From positions 1-64,000 of the forward strand of contig NZ_PNLB01000008.1 in assembly GCF_013822795.1 (NCBI RefSeq): a stretch of 64,000 nt of DNA. Reading direction: 5' to 3'. A program made the position numbers and the translations under genes. The notes beneath the pieces are model-generated. The model ran no database searches. It was not told where the DNA came from and saw only the letters and a program-made list of their open reading frames with translations. This stretch comes from Phenylobacterium sp. (GTDB lineage: Bacteria; Pseudomonadota; Alphaproteobacteria; Caulobacterales; Caulobacteraceae). Shown in pieces: positions 62,996 to 64,000 of the stretch. Position 1 is the stretch's first letter; the number at the start of each line of letters is the position of its first letter.

Positions 62996-64000
62996 ATGTT
63001 CAAGACCGACGTATCGCGACAGGCCGCGTGGCTGACGCTCGGCATCTGGCTGCTGTCCGGCTCACTCGCCTCGACAATCGCCGCCATCGTCGGCGTGCGG
63101 ATGACCCCGGCCCTGGTCGGCACCGCCATCGCCATCAACCTGGTCGGCATCCTCTGCTCGGTGTTGCTCTACCGGGTCTCCGTGCACGTTCGCGACAAGA
63201 ACGCCTTCCAGCGCATCGCCCTGATGGCCGCCGCGGTCGTGTTCCTGGCCGCCGTCCTGTCCGGCTCGGACATGCTGATCATGGACCTCTCCAACACCGC
63301 CAAGCAGTGGTCGCCCAACCGCACCCTGTGGATGCGCTTCGCCAACAACGCCGGCGGCTTCTTCTGGATTTTGGGCGCCCTGGGCGCGATCTACACGACC
63401 CTCCAGGCCAACCACATGGTGCGCGAGCGCGAACGCCAGCTCGCCGACGCCCGCACCGCCGCCAGCGAGGCCCACGCCGCAGCCAGCGCCGCGCGTCTGG
63501 CCGCCCTGCGCTACCAGCTCAACCCGCACTTCCTGTTCAACACGCTCAACGCCGTCTCGTCCGCCGTCATCACCGGCCGCAACGACGAGGCCGAGAGCAT
63601 GCTCTCCAAGCTCGCCGACTTCCTGCGCGTGACCCTGGTCGCCGATCCCGAGGCGCTGATCTCGCTCGACGACGAGATGGCCACCCTCCAGGCCTATCTG
63701 GAGATCGAGAGCGTCCGCTTCCGCGAGCGACTGGCCCTGGAGTTCGTCTGCCCCGACGACCTGCGCACCGCGCTGATCCCCTCGTTCCTGCTGCAGCCGC
63801 TGATCGAGAACGCCATCAAGCACGCCGTCTCCCCGACCAGCGCCACCGTCACCATCCGCCTGGAAGCCACCCGCGACGGCGAGGACCTCGTGGTCCTGGT
63901 CCAGGACGACGGCGATGGCTCCCATGGGGGCGAAGTGCGCCCCGGCGCCGGCGTCGGGCTCAGCAATGTGCGCCAGCGGCTGGAAGCGCTCTATGGCCCG
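62996..64000 (+). CDS. LytS/YehU-type sensor histidine kinase, 3' end outside window
   Basis: The first 335 codons from the ATG at 62996 are visible. Four hydrophobic segments (~10-30, 38-60, 75-95, 118-138) precede a short coiled-coil (RERERQLADARTAASEAH). The His_kinase domain follows with RYQLNPHFLFNTLNAV (phospho-acceptor His178), SLDDEMATLQAYLEIESVRF, the N-box LIENAIKHAV and GVGLSNVRQRL near the window end. It phosphorylates a LytTR-type response regulator, usually encoded just downstream, which is out of view. Confidence 0.92.
   Translation, partial: MFKTDVSRQAAWLTLGIWLLSGSLASTIAAIVGVRMTPALVGTAIAINLVGILCSVLLYRVSVHVRDKNAFQRIALMAAAVVFLAAVLSGSDMLIMDLSNTAKQWSPNRTLWMRFANNAGGFFWILGALGAIYTTLQANHMVRERERQLADARTAASEAHAAASAARLAALRYQLNPHFLFNTLNAVSSAVITGRNDEAESMLSKLADFLRVTLVADPEALISLDDEMATLQAYLEIESVRFRERLALEFVCPDDLRTALIPSFLLQPLIENAIKHAVSPTSATVTIRLEATRDGEDLVVLVQDDGDGSHGGEVRPGAGVGLSNVRQRLEALYGP

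Overview
This is a high-GC chromosome segment from an alphaproteobacterium, most likely a member of the Caulobacteraceae (Caulobacter/Phenylobacterium type). That reading rests on the XrtV-type exosortase with its small accessory protein, an UrcA-family protein, a large TonB-dependent receptor, a RadC/Map/SfsA housekeeping block and frequent GTG/TTG starts. It is an inference from gene families, not from a marker gene.

1-45 kb is one large surface or exopolysaccharide locus of Wzx/Wzy type. After the tail of a porin-like gene (1-219) come nucleotide-sugar enzymes: FlaA1/CapD-like dehydratase, UDP-glucuronate 4-epimerase family, WbpO/TviB-like dehydrogenase and an AGE-family epimerase. On the minus strand there follow a flippase, a polysaccharide pyruvyl transferase, an EpsI/exosortase pair, a split Wzc (chain-length protein plus CpsD-like ATPase), a Wza-like export protein and an outer-membrane beta-barrel (15407 down to 6876). 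A low-GC insert with two glycosyltransferases lies between two decayed IS3-family elements (15.5-19.0 kb). Beyond it are a fused PssD-PssE-type glycosyltransferase, three secreted parallel beta-helix/RTX paralogues and a fourth beta-helix protein without RTX, an acyltransferase-3, two Gfo/Idh/MocA oxidoreductases, a Wzy-like polymerase, rmlB-rmlD-rmlA (no rmlC seen), an AAA/STAND-like ATPase, a fusion of an adenylation domain, a carrier protein and a membrane acyltransferase, and the XrtV accessory protein. A last glycosyltransferase is at 43.2-44.2 kb. Together these would make, decorate (pyruvyl, acyl), flip, polymerise and export a polysaccharide containing rhamnose and uronic-acid-type sugars. 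The beta-helix proteins are good candidates for extracellular tailoring or cleavage of it.

41.6-49.4 kb is mostly housekeeping: a MoCF/CinA-like protein, SfsA, methionine aminopeptidase, RadC, a TPR protein, tRNA-Leu(UAA), an M48 lipoprotein protease and a GST. 49.4-57.1 kb looks like a nucleoside uptake and breakdown cluster: MFS permease, TonB-dependent receptor, then a tightly overlapping nucleoside hydrolase, ribokinase-family kinase and isopenicillin-N-synthase-family oxygenase. 57.1-64 kb carries small proteins, a LysR regulator, a Crp/Fnr regulator whose ribosome site is buried in a hairpin, a class III adenylate cyclase with TPRs, and a LytS-type histidine kinase cut by the window end.

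The most unusual items are the one-polypeptide adenylation-carrier-acyltransferase (38368-41040), the four-member beta-helix family sharing an H-x-D-A-[IV]-Q motif, and signs of decay in the locus: an in-frame stop near the flippase start, two broken hexapeptide acetyltransferases, and a frameshifted small secreted protein.
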